A stretch of DNA of 41,564 nt, taken from positions 1 to 41,564 of the forward strand of contig JAZLHS010000112.1 of assembly GCA_045616885.1 (NCBI GenBank), in the 5' to 3' direction. The stretch is from RGIG250 sp045616885. Its GTDB lineage: Bacteria; Bacillota; Negativicutes; Selenomonadales; Selenomonadaceae. Shown in pieces: positions 24,742-32,326 of the stretch. Numbering within the stretch: position 1 is the first letter of the stretch; every line of letters starts with the position of its first letter. A program made the translations under genes and the position numbers. The notes under the pieces are model-generated. The model was not told the origin of the DNA and made no database searches. It saw only the letters and a program-made list of their open reading frames with translations.

Positions 24742-24769
24742 TTGACTTTCCGAAAGTATTTACTATAAT
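24742..24769 (+). promoter_or_regulatory. Promoter of the Y-family polymerase gene with a palindrome in the spacer
   Basis: TTGACT (24742-24747), a 16-bp spacer and a perfect TATAAT (24764-24769). A perfect palindrome, ACTTTC-C-GAAAGT (24745-24757), overlaps the -35 and fills most of the spacer, so a bound protein would block RNA polymerase. Confidence 0.65.
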
Positions 24770-24811
24770 TTGAAATATACATTTGTTTTAGACGAGAGGT
24801 GAGCGACAGCA

Positions 24812-26374
24812 ATGCTGGTAAACAATTTCAAACAGACATCTTCAGATAAGAGTGATTTCACCGACCGGAGCGAGCATATCTATGCCGCCATAGATATGAA
24901 ATCATTCTTCGCCTCTGTCGAATGTGCCGAGCGAAAGCTGAACCCACTCACCACCAATCTGGTCGTGGCTGACCCCTCCCGCACCGACAAGACTATCTGT
25001 CTCGCTGTCTCTCCTTCCCTGAAGGCACACGGCATCTCCGGTCGCGCCCGCCTCTTTGAAGTCATCCAGCGGGTGAAGGAAGTAAACGCCCGTCGGAAAT
25101 ACTTCGCCCCCGGCAAAAAGCTGACCGGTGAATCAACCGACGATATCGAACTGAAAAACAATCCCTCCCTTGCCGTCGGCTACATTACCGCTCCGCCCCG
25201 CATGGCCCTCTATGTCCAGTACAGCAAAAAGATATATGAAATATACTCCCGATTCATCGCTCCGGAGGATATCCATGTCTACTCCATCGACGAAGTATTC
25301 ATCGACCTGACGCCCTATCTGAAGGTCTCCCGCCAGACGCCGCATCAGCTCACCATGAGCCTCATTCAGACGGTGCTGGCTGAAACCAATATCACAGCCA
25401 CCGCCGGCATCGGCACTAATATGTATCTGGCCAAGATAGCTATGGACATCGTAGCCAAGAAGATGCCCCCCGATACCAACGGCGTGCGAATCGCCCAGCT
25501 TACACAGGAGGAATTTCAGGAAAAGCTCTGGTCTCACCAGCCCCTCACCGACTTCTGGCAAATCGGCAAAGGATATCAGAAGCGACTGGCGGCCCATCAC
25601 CTCTACACCATGGGCGATATTGCCCGCTGCTCTCAGGGCGGCCCCCATGACTACTACAATGAGGCACTCCTCTATCGTCTCTTCGGAGTCAACGCCGGAC
25701 TGCTCATCTGCCACGCCTGGGGCGACGATCCCACCACCATCGCCGATATTCGGGCCTATATCCCGAAAAGTACCAGTCTCTCCAGCGGGCAGGTACTGCA
25801 GCTGCCCTATCCTGCCGACAAAGCCGCCATCATCGTCCGGGAGATGGCCGACAATCTGGCCGGAGAGCTGGTACGAAAAAATCTCTATACCGACAAAATC
25901 GTCCTCACCATCGGCTACGACATCGAGAACCTGACCCGTGCAGACATCGCCAGACAATACCACGGCCCAATCCACATCGACCACTACGGCCGGGCTGTTC
26001 CCGGTCACTCCCACGGCACTGCCCGACTGGAGCGACCCACCTACTCCGCCCGACTCATCACCGAGGCGGCGATGGAGCTGTTCAGCAGCATCACCGACAT
26101 GAATCTCCTCGTCCGCCGCATTACTATCGTCGCAGACAACACGATGGACGCAGAGGAAGCCTCCGCCGACCTCTACAAAGAAGCCGACCTCTTCGCCGAG
26201 CTGCCGGAGGAAAAAGAAAAGGACATCCTGCTCCAAAAGGAGAAGAATGTCCAACAGGCCATAAATGAAATAAAAGGCAAGTTTGGCAAAAATGCCATCC
26301 TGAAAGCCATGAATATGCAGGAGTTCGCCACCATGCGGGAACGCAATCAGCAGATTGGCGGTCACAAAGCCTAG
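24812..26374 (+). CDS. Y-family DNA polymerase (UmuC/UvrX-like)
   Basis: A 520-residue translesion polymerase that copies past DNA damage. The catalytic acidic residues are visible: IDMKSFFASVE (Asp28) and YSIDEVFIDL (Asp160-Glu161). They are followed by the thumb/helix-hairpin-helix region (TAGIGTNMYLAKIAMDIVAKK, DFWQIGKG) and a little-finger domain with PKSTSLSSGQVLQ. It is longer than DinB (about 350-400) and fits the UmuC/UvrX group of Bacillota, with an extra charged C-terminal tail of about 70 residues. It is a single gene on plus, and its stop lies only 11 bp from the convergent phoR stop. Base composition matches the neighbours. Regulation by LexA or another repressor is likely but unproven. 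Confidence 0.9.
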   Translation: MLVNNFKQTSSDKSDFTDRSEHIYAAIDMKSFFASVECAERKLNPLTTNLVVADPSRTDKTICLAVSPSLKAHGISGRARLFEVIQRVKEVNARRKYFAPGKKLTGESTDDIELKNNPSLAVGYITAPPRMALYVQYSKKIYEIYSRFIAPEDIHVYSIDEVFIDLTPYLKVSRQTPHQLTMSLIQTVLAETNITATAGIGTNMYLAKIAMDIVAKKMPPDTNGVRIAQLTQEEFQEKLWSHQPLTDFWQIGKGYQKRLAAHHLYTMGDIARCSQGGPHDYYNEALLYRLFGVNAGLLICHAWGDDPTTIADIRAYIPKSTSLSSGQVLQLPYPADKAAIIVREMADNLAGELVRKNLYTDKIVLTIGYDIENLTRADIARQYHGPIHIDHYGRAVPGHSHGTARLERPTYSARLITEAAMELFSSITDMNLLVRRITIVADNTMDAEEASADLYKEADLFAELPEEKEKDILLQKEKNVQQAINEIKGKFGKNAILKAMNMQEFATMRERNQQIGGHKA

Positions 26375-26385
26375 CTGCTTGCAGC

Positions 26386-27819
26386 TCACGCTGACCTTGC
26401 AAACTTCACCCGCATTATAGTTCCCTCACTGACCCGACTCTCCACCTCCAGCTGAGCTCCGTGGAAATCAGCTGCATGACGAACAATCGCCAAACCAAGA
26501 CCGGTGCCGCAAACGGATTTCACCTTTCCGTCGGCACCATTTTTTATGCCCCGGCTATGACTGCTGTCCACCCGATAGAACCGCTCAAAAATCCTGTCGA
26601 TATGCTCCGCCGGTATTCCGATACCATTATCGCAGACCTCCAGACAGACCCGCTCTTTGTCATCATATACCGACAACACCACAAAGCCATCTTCGGTCCG
26701 GCTGTACTTTATCGCATTCTCAGTCAGGTTGTAGACGATGTCTGCCACCAGCTGCGGAACACCGTCAACCATTACCGACTCGCTGTCACTGCTCTGCTCA
26801 GCCGAAGCTCGCTGCCCCAACCTCATCGGTTTACTCGCCATCAGCAGTTCCACCCCGGCATTCTGGGCAACCTGTCTCAGCCGACCGACAGTTTCCTCTG
26901 CGGTCTGCCGGAGATCCACCGGTTCCTTTTTCAGCGTCTCCTCCGTTGCCTCTTCAATGTGCGACAGATGGATAATATCTGAGATGAGCTCCACCAGATG
27001 TTTCGCCTCCGAGCGAATCCGTCCGGCAAACAGCGGTACATCCTCCCGGCGTACCATTCCCTGCTCCAACAGCTCTGCCCCAGCCATTATTGTCTGCACC
27101 GGTGTCTTCAGCTCATGGGAAACATTCGCCGTGAATTCCCGGCGCCGCTTCTGCATTGCCAGCTCCTGACTTCGCTGTGAGCTAATTCTCTTTATCAGCG
27201 GCAACAGCTCACTGTACACCGGCACGGTTTCCGTCTCCGGCTTCGGCAGGTCATCAAGATTCAGCTCATTCACCGGCTGCAGGATATCCTTTGCCATCTT
27301 GGTCGCTATTCCATAAGTGGCCAGCAGCAACACCCCCAGCACAATATACATTGGCTGCAGCAGCTTTACCAGCAGAGCGTATATCGTTTCACTGCGATAG
27401 GATATTCGCAGTACGGTTCCATCCGCGAGACGCTTCGCCATATATACGCCCTCTGTCATCATCGTCGATGAGTCGCGTCTGGCATAGCCAAAGCCATTAT
27501 CCGAGCTTCTGGCCTCCTGCACCTCGGCTCTGTTTCCATGATTATCCAGATTGTCACTGGCGGTCAACGAGTCATAAAGTACTATCCCGTCTCTGCCTAT
27601 CCAGGTCAGGCGGCTTCTCCTATCGTAGTTCTTTATGTCCCGCAGATATTCCTCGCCGTTCCTTTCCACTCCTGCCGCCGCCAGCTCCAGCTGCCCGGCC
27701 ATGTCCTCTCTCAGTCGTTCATTGGATCCGTCAAACAGGAAAAAGGAAACCACGATAGACACGACGGCCACTGCTCCGGAAGCCGTCAGAAATATCGCCC
27801 GCCAGATGCGCTCTGTCAT
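26386..27819 (-). CDS. phoR: Sensor histidine kinase, PhoR-like
   Basis: A 477-residue membrane kinase. Membrane segments lie at about residues 9-29 and 152-170, enclosing an extracytoplasmic sensor region of about 120 residues. The dimerisation helix has SHELKTP with His235. The ATPase boxes follow: NLTENAIKYS (N), DNGIGIP (G1), FERFYRVD (F) and GTGLGLAIV (G2). It lies 6 bp after the response regulator and downstream of pstSCAB, which is the reason for calling it PhoR. I see no obvious cytoplasmic PAS domain, unlike many PhoR proteins. Confidence 0.88.
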   Translation of the reverse strand: MTERIWRAIFLTASGAVAVVSIVVSFFLFDGSNERLREDMAGQLELAAAGVERNGEEYLRDIKNYDRRSRLTWIGRDGIVLYDSLTASDNLDNHGNRAEVQEARSSDNGFGYARRDSSTMMTEGVYMAKRLADGTVLRISYRSETIYALLVKLLQPMYIVLGVLLLATYGIATKMAKDILQPVNELNLDDLPKPETETVPVYSELLPLIKRISSQRSQELAMQKRRREFTANVSHELKTPVQTIMAGAELLEQGMVRREDVPLFAGRIRSEAKHLVELISDIIHLSHIEEATEETLKKEPVDLRQTAEETVGRLRQVAQNAGVELLMASKPMRLGQRASAEQSSDSESVMVDGVPQLVADIVYNLTENAIKYSRTEDGFVVLSVYDDKERVCLEVCDNGIGIPAEHIDRIFERFYRVDSSHSRGIKNGADGKVKSVCGTGLGLAIVRHAADFHGAQLEVESRVSEGTIMRVKFARSA

Positions 27820-27825
27820 AATCTA

Positions 27826-28533
27826 TCATTCCTCATTCAAGCCGTAGCCAACGCCGCGCACTGTACTTATGATTACACCATGATTGCCCAGCTTCTGCCG
27901 CAGGGTTCCGATGTGAATATCCACCGTTCGGGTCTCTCCGCAATAGTCTTCTCCCCAGACCAGATTGAACAGCTCGTCTCGGGAAAAAATCCGGCGGGGA
28001 TTCTTCAGGAACAGCTTCAGCAGCTCGTATTCCTTCAGCGTCACCTTTACCGCTTCATCATCCACCAGCACCCGGTGCGCCGCTTCATCTACCACGACAC
28101 CGCCGGACGCTGCTGTCAGCTGTACGGTTCTCTCTGTATTATCCGTCTGCCCGCTGCGGCGCAGTACCGCCCGAACTCGTGAGACCATCTCCAGCATACT
28201 GAATGGCTTCACCAGATAGTCGTCAGCGCCAAGATCCAGTCCCTTTATCCGGTCATACTCCATGCCCTTAGCGGTAGCCATTATTACCGGAAGCTTCTCT
28301 GTATCTCTGCGCTGGCGGAGCTTCTTCAATATCTCGATTCCGTCTTCTCCCGGCAGCATCACATCCAGTAGCAGCAAATCAGGCAGAGCCTCACCATCAG
28401 CCAGCGCCGACCAAAAGCTGCTGCCATCCTCAAAGCCCACAGTGAGAAAGCCTGTGCTTTCCAGCGTATACCTTTCTATCTCGCGAATATTCTCGTCGTC
28501 CTCAACGCACCAAATAAGTTGTTTCTTCTCCAC
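27826..28533 (-). CDS. phoP: OmpR/PhoB-family response regulator, PhoP-like
   Basis: A 235-residue regulator. The receiver domain starts at LIWCVEDDENIREIE, with phosphoacceptor Asp57 in LLLLDVMLPGEDG and the conserved Lys in YLVKPFS. The C-terminal winged helix includes LTLKEYELLKLFLKNP-like sequence and VDIHIGTLRQKLG. I chose a GTG start at 28533, because GAGG lies about 9 bp upstream and the protein then starts at the receiver. The open frame continues to 28656, inside pstB, but that adds 41 non-family residues. With the kinase it probably controls pst expression in response to phosphate. Confidence 0.88.
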   Translation of the reverse strand: MEKKQLIWCVEDDENIREIERYTLESTGFLTVGFEDGSSFWSALADGEALPDLLLLDVMLPGEDGIEILKKLRQRRDTEKLPVIMATAKGMEYDRIKGLDLGADDYLVKPFSMLEMVSRVRAVLRRSGQTDNTERTVQLTAASGGVVVDEAAHRVLVDDEAVKVTLKEYELLKLFLKNPRRIFSRDELFNLVWGEDYCGETRTVDIHIGTLRQKLGNHGVIISTVRGVGYGLNEE

Positions 28534-28633
28534 TGCCAGCACCTCGTCAGTCTCTTTATCAGCTTTTATTGTAGACTGTTTACCGCCTTTTCGCAATGCA
28601 GAATCCACACAATCACTATACGGAACAATCGGC

Positions 28634-29416
28634 TCAGCCGAATTTACCACTGACATAGTCCGCCGTGCGGCTGTCTCCGGCCCGATTGAATATCCGCTCC
28701 GTCTCGCCGTACTCTACCAGCTCTCCCATCAGGAAGAACGCAGTAAAGTCGGAGATACGCATTGCCTGCTGCATATTGTGCGTCACAATCACAATGGTAT
28801 AGTCCTCACTCAGGCTCTCCGCCAAGTCCTCTATTCCCTGTGTACTGATAGGATCCAGCGCTGAAGTCGGCTCATCCATCAGCAGCACTTCCGGCTTTAC
28901 GGCCAGCGCTCTGGCGATACACAGCCTCTGCTGCTGACCGCCGGACAGTCCCAGCGCCGATGCATCCAGCCGATCCTTGACCTCATCCCAGAGGGCTGCT
29001 CGTCTCAGACTTTCTTCAACAATAACATTCAGCTCTTTCTGCTCGCTTATCCCATGTGTCCGCGGGCCGTAGGCGACATTCTCATATATGCTCATCGGAA
29101 AGGGGTTCGGTTTCTGAAAAACCATTCCCACATTTTTCCGGAGCATATTCACATTTACCTCCGGCGAAAAAATATCCATGCCCCGGTATGTGACAGACCC
29201 GGTTATCCTTACATCCGGCAGGATATCATTCATGCGGTTCAGCGTGCGCAGGAAAGTCGATTTGCCGCAGCCCGACGGGCCGATGAGCGCGGTTATCCGT
29301 CGCTCTCGGATGGGCAGCGTTATGTTATACAGAGCCTGCGCCTCGCCGTACCAGAGACAAAGATTTTTTACCTCCATCACGGACTTCAGCGGCAGCCAAA
29401 TCGGTTTATCTGTCAT
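28634..29416 (-). CDS. pstB: Phosphate ABC transporter ATPase PstB
   Basis: A 260-residue ATPase. Walker A is GPSGCGKST (46-54), then the PstB-specific GMVFQKPNPFPMSIYENVAYGPR, signature LSGGQQQRLCIARAL and Walker B VLLMDEPTSALDP. It ends VSGKFG, the usual PstB terminus. The start is ATG 29416, with AGGAG upstream and 2 bp from the pstA stop. An in-frame extension to 29737 is out-of-frame pstA sequence and not coding. Confidence 0.95.
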   Translation of the reverse strand: MTDKPIWLPLKSVMEVKNLCLWYGEAQALYNITLPIRERRITALIGPSGCGKSTFLRTLNRMNDILPDVRITGSVTYRGMDIFSPEVNVNMLRKNVGMVFQKPNPFPMSIYENVAYGPRTHGISEQKELNVIVEESLRRAALWDEVKDRLDASALGLSGGQQQRLCIARALAVKPEVLLMDEPTSALDPISTQGIEDLAESLSEDYTIVIVTHNMQQAMRISDFTAFFLMGELVEYGETERIFNRAGDSRTADYVSGKFG

Positions 29417-29418
29417 TA

Positions 29419-30279
29419 TCAGTTCTCCTGTTTTCGAAATAATTCTCCGGCTCGCTTGGCCGAGAGGTTCAGCAGCAGGGTCAGTGCCATCAGTATTGCT
29501 GCGATAGCAAATGCCACTGCGAACTCGCCCTGCTCCTTGGCGTAGACATAAAGAGCAACGGTCAGTGTCGCTCCGGCGCGATTCAGCCCCTCCGGGAAAG
29601 AATTCACCGCATGGGCAAAGCCTGCCGTAAAGAGCAAGGCCCCCGACTCGCCAATGATGCGACCCACCGATAGAATACAGCCGGTCACGACGCCGTCGAT
29701 ACAGTTCGGCAGGACGACCGTGCGAATCACTCGCCACTGACCAGCACCCAGACCGAAGGCTCCTTCCCGGTAGCTCCGGGGGACTGTCTTCAGACTCTCC
29801 TGCGTCGTCCTGATGATTATGGGCAGATTCATGATAACCAGCGTCAGCGCACCTGCCATAAGCGATGTTTCCATTGACAGGAACTGACAGAACAGCAGCA
29901 TACCCACAAGGCCATAGACAATGGAGGGTATTCCCGCCAGAGTCTCCGCTGCCTGCTCAATGATTCGGACAGCCCGCCCGTCCTTTGCATACTCCGTGAG
30001 ATAAACTGCCGTCCCAACCCCGATGGGGAGCAGTATCACCAAGGAAGCAAACACCACATAAAGAGTGTTGAGTATATCCGGTAAAATGCCGATTTGCTGT
30101 GCCATGTAGCTGGGCTTTGTCGTCAGCAGCTGCCAGCTTATCTCCGGAACGCCCTTCCAGAGCACATAGCCGATTATTGCCGCCAGCATCGTACAGCAGA
30201 TTCCTGCCGAGCCATACATGGCCGACTTCATCAGCAGACTGTATCTTCGCCGACTGATTGGCAGTTGTCCTGTTATCAT
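29419..30279 (-). CDS. pstA: Phosphate ABC transporter permease PstA
   Basis: A 286-residue membrane permease with about six hydrophobic segments. PstA signature regions are VYLTEYAKDG, ETLAGIPSIVYGLVGMLLF, RTTQESLKTVPRSYREGAFGLGAGQW and GRIIGESGALLFTAG. It overlaps the pstC stop by 4 bp (ATGA). It forms the transport channel with PstC. Confidence 0.94.
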   Translation of the reverse strand: MITGQLPISRRRYSLLMKSAMYGSAGICCTMLAAIIGYVLWKGVPEISWQLLTTKPSYMAQQIGILPDILNTLYVVFASLVILLPIGVGTAVYLTEYAKDGRAVRIIEQAAETLAGIPSIVYGLVGMLLFCQFLSMETSLMAGALTLVIMNLPIIIRTTQESLKTVPRSYREGAFGLGAGQWRVIRTVVLPNCIDGVVTGCILSVGRIIGESGALLFTAGFAHAVNSFPEGLNRAGATLTVALYVYAKEQGEFAVAFAIAAILMALTLLLNLSAKRAGELFRKQEN

Positions 30280-31259
30280 ACTTCCCTGCCTTTCATCACT
30301 CTGTTCAGGAGTGAATTAAGCAGCAGTATCATTGTCAGCAGTACCAGAGCAATAGAGAAGAGCGCGTCCCGCTGAAGACCGGCCGCATAGCCCATCTCTC
30401 CGGCTACTGCCGTCGTAAGGAACCGTACACTGCCGAACAGCTCCGGCATATTGGCCACATTGCCCGAAACCATCATCACGGCCATAGCCTCTCCCAGCGC
30501 GCGCCCACAGCCGAGGGCAACCGCAGCTGTAATGCCGCTTTTGGCCGCCGGTGCCGTCACTCGGAAGAATGTCTCAACCTTTGTTGCGCCCAATGCCAAG
30601 GAGGCTTCCTCATACTCTCTGGGAACAGCCTCCAGTGCCGTCACGGAAACACTTATCACCGTTGGCAGTATCATTACCGTCAGCACGATAATCGCCGTGA
30701 ACAGACCGGCTCCGTCCGGCAGTCCGAAAGCTCGTCCAACCGCCGGCACCAGCACCATCATACCAACCATACCGTAAACTACGGAAGGTATACCGGACAG
30801 GAGGTCAACCGCTGTCGATACGGCATCCCGGACTCTCGGGCTCGCCTGCTTCGCCAGATAGACAGCGGTGAAGAAACCTATCGGCAGCCCCAGCACCAGC
30901 GCCCCGGCCATGCCGTATATGCTGGTCAGAATGAAGGGCAGTATGCCGAAAGCCGGCACCTGCGCCGTCGGTGCCCACACCTTGCCAAAGAGAAAATCCA
31001 CAATTCCGATTTCCCCGATGGCTGGCAGGCCAGCCGTCAAAAGAAAAGCGGCTATCAGTAATACACTGCCTACCGCCAGCACAGCCGGTATCCTGAAGAG
31101 GAACGCAATGAGCTTTTCCTTTCGCTCATCGTTTCCGGCACACCACAGTGCCGCCATCCTTTCCCTGGACTCAGGGCTTGCGGTACTGTAGTCGCCGTAG
31201 CTTCTGGCTCTGTCTTCCGGAAGTGCAATAGCTGCACTCCCGGCAATCGTCTTAAACAT
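30276..31259 (-). CDS. pstC: Phosphate ABC transporter permease PstC
   Basis: A 327-residue permease. The polar N-terminal tail (about 50 residues, with SYGDYSTASPESRER) is longer than usual. Then come six membrane segments with the PstC motifs GLPIGFFTAVYLA, DLLSGIPSVVYGMVGMMVLVP, TALEAVPREYEEASLALGATKVETF and GRALGEAMAVMMVSGN. GGAG precedes the ATG. It lies 30 bp after pstS. Confidence 0.94.
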   Translation of the reverse strand: MFKTIAGSAAIALPEDRARSYGDYSTASPESRERMAALWCAGNDERKEKLIAFLFRIPAVLAVGSVLLIAAFLLTAGLPAIGEIGIVDFLFGKVWAPTAQVPAFGILPFILTSIYGMAGALVLGLPIGFFTAVYLAKQASPRVRDAVSTAVDLLSGIPSVVYGMVGMMVLVPAVGRAFGLPDGAGLFTAIIVLTVMILPTVISVSVTALEAVPREYEEASLALGATKVETFFRVTAPAAKSGITAAVALGCGRALGEAMAVMMVSGNVANMPELFGSVRFLTTAVAGEMGYAAGLQRDALFSIALVLLTMILLLNSLLNRVMKGREV

Positions 31260-31289
31260 AATTCGAATCTCCGCTGTAGCAGGAAATAA

Positions 31290-32165
31290 TCACTGCTTCT
31301 CCGGCACGGGAATTGCCCCGGCCTTCTTTATTATCTCAGCGCCTTCCCGGCTGAGGGCGAAGTCACAGAAAGCCTTTGCCGCTCCGCTGAGAGACTTGCT
31401 CTTTTTGAGAGCCAGCACGAAAGGACGCTGTACCTTGTAGCTCTTGTCGATAATCGTCTTCTCCGTAGGAAGCACATTGTCAACTGCAAGCGTCTTTACC
31501 TTTTTACCGACAGCGGATACCGAAGCATAGCCAATGGCTGCCGGATTGGCTGCTACCGTAGCGATGACATCGCCGGTGGAGGTCAGCTCCTGACCGTATT
31601 TGCACTTGTCCTTGGTCTTCGTCACCGACTCGAAGCCATCACGGGTACCGCTCCCCGCCTCACGACCGATACGGACGATGGGGCCGGCTGTACCGCCCAG
31701 CTCAGACCAGTCCTTTATCTCTCCGCGATACACGGCGGCCAGCTGCTGCTGACTGAGATTCTGCACCGGATTTTTCTCATTGACGATAATGGCAATACCG
31801 TCATAGGCCAGTATCACTTCCTTAAGGTCATCCTTCAGCTCCGCTTCCTTCAGATAGCGGCTGGAAAGACCGATGTCACAGCGGCCGTTCTGTACCGCCT
31901 TGATGCCGGAGCCGGAGCCGGTCGGATTGTAGGTAAAGGTAACGCCCGGATTCTTCCCCGTGAAGACTTCACCCAGCGAGCCGATTACCTTTTCCATCGA
32001 GGTGGATCCATCTACAGCAACCTTGCCGCTGATGGACGGACTTTTCTTATCCGGCGCAGCGGACTTCTCCGCCCCACAGCCGGTCAGCGCAGCACCCAGA
32101 GTCAGCGCGGCAAGACCAAAGACTAAAGTCTTCTTTACAGTTTTCATCTTTTCAAAGTTCATCAT
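31290..32165 (-). CDS. pstS: Phosphate-binding lipoprotein PstS
   Basis: A 291-residue periplasmic-type binding protein. The lipoprotein signal ends in LTGC with Cys30. The mature protein has GKVAVDGSTSMEKVIGSLGE, YNPTGSGSGIKAVQNGRCDIGLSSR, then VRIGREAGSGTRDGFES, all phosphate-ligand loops. I chose ATG 32165 (GGAGG 8 bp upstream); a TTG at 32180 and an ATG at 32171 are in frame but too close to or upstream of the ribosome site. First gene of pstSCAB-phoPR. No phoU is in the operon. Confidence 0.93.
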   Translation of the reverse strand: MMNFEKMKTVKKTLVFGLAALTLGAALTGCGAEKSAAPDKKSPSISGKVAVDGSTSMEKVIGSLGEVFTGKNPGVTFTYNPTGSGSGIKAVQNGRCDIGLSSRYLKEAELKDDLKEVILAYDGIAIIVNEKNPVQNLSQQQLAAVYRGEIKDWSELGGTAGPIVRIGREAGSGTRDGFESVTKTKDKCKYGQELTSTGDVIATVAANPAAIGYASVSAVGKKVKTLAVDNVLPTEKTIIDKSYKVQRPFVLALKKSKSLSGAAKAFCDFALSREGAEIIKKAGAIPVPEKQ

Positions 32166-32209
32166 ATTCATTTCCTCCAATTTTTGTTTTTCGTCATCTG
32201 ACAGTTTGT

Positions 32210-32264
32210 ATTGTAGATACCGACTGTAAAATCAATAATCAGGGAAATGTAAAATATTTGTAAA
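32210..32264 (-). promoter_or_regulatory. pstS promoter with PHO-box-like repeats
   Basis: On the minus strand, TTTACA occurs at plus 32259-32264 and 32248-32253 (11-bp period) and again at 32225-32230, about two more turns downstream. PhoP of Bacillota recognises TT(A/T/C)ACA-type repeats with about 11-bp spacing. A TACAAT -10 lies at plus 32210-32215 with a poor -35 (TTATTG), as expected of an activated promoter. Confidence 0.6.
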
Positions 32265-32272
32265 AGACACAA

Positions 32273-32314
32273 AAAGAGGCATAACCATCTGGTTGCAGAC
32301 GGTTATGCCTCTTT
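32273..32314 (-). terminator. Terminator of leuA
   Basis: A perfect 14-bp stem, AAAGAGGCATAACC (32273-32286) with its complement at 32301-32314, an extra inner TCTG/CAGA pairing, and TTTTT next on the minus strand. Confidence 0.88.
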
Positions 32315-32326
32315 CGTTTCTAAATA

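Noticed and set aside
24700..24811. Classical LexA box before the Y-family polymerase
   Set aside because: No CGAAC-N4-GTTCG-type site is present; only the different ACTTTC-C-GAAAGT palindrome.
25133..26389. 418-codon minus-strand open frame opposite the Y-family polymerase
   Set aside because: A mirror of the polymerase codons. The polymerase has intact catalytic motifs and its own promoter and ribosome site.
28534..28656. Extended PhoP N-terminus overlapping pstB
   Set aside because: The receiver domain starts right after the GTG at 28533, which has a suitable ribosome site. The extension has no family match.
29417..29737. PstB with a 107-residue N-terminal extension
   Set aside because: The extension reads pstA out of frame. 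PstB proper starts at ATG 29416 with an AGGAG site and normal family length.
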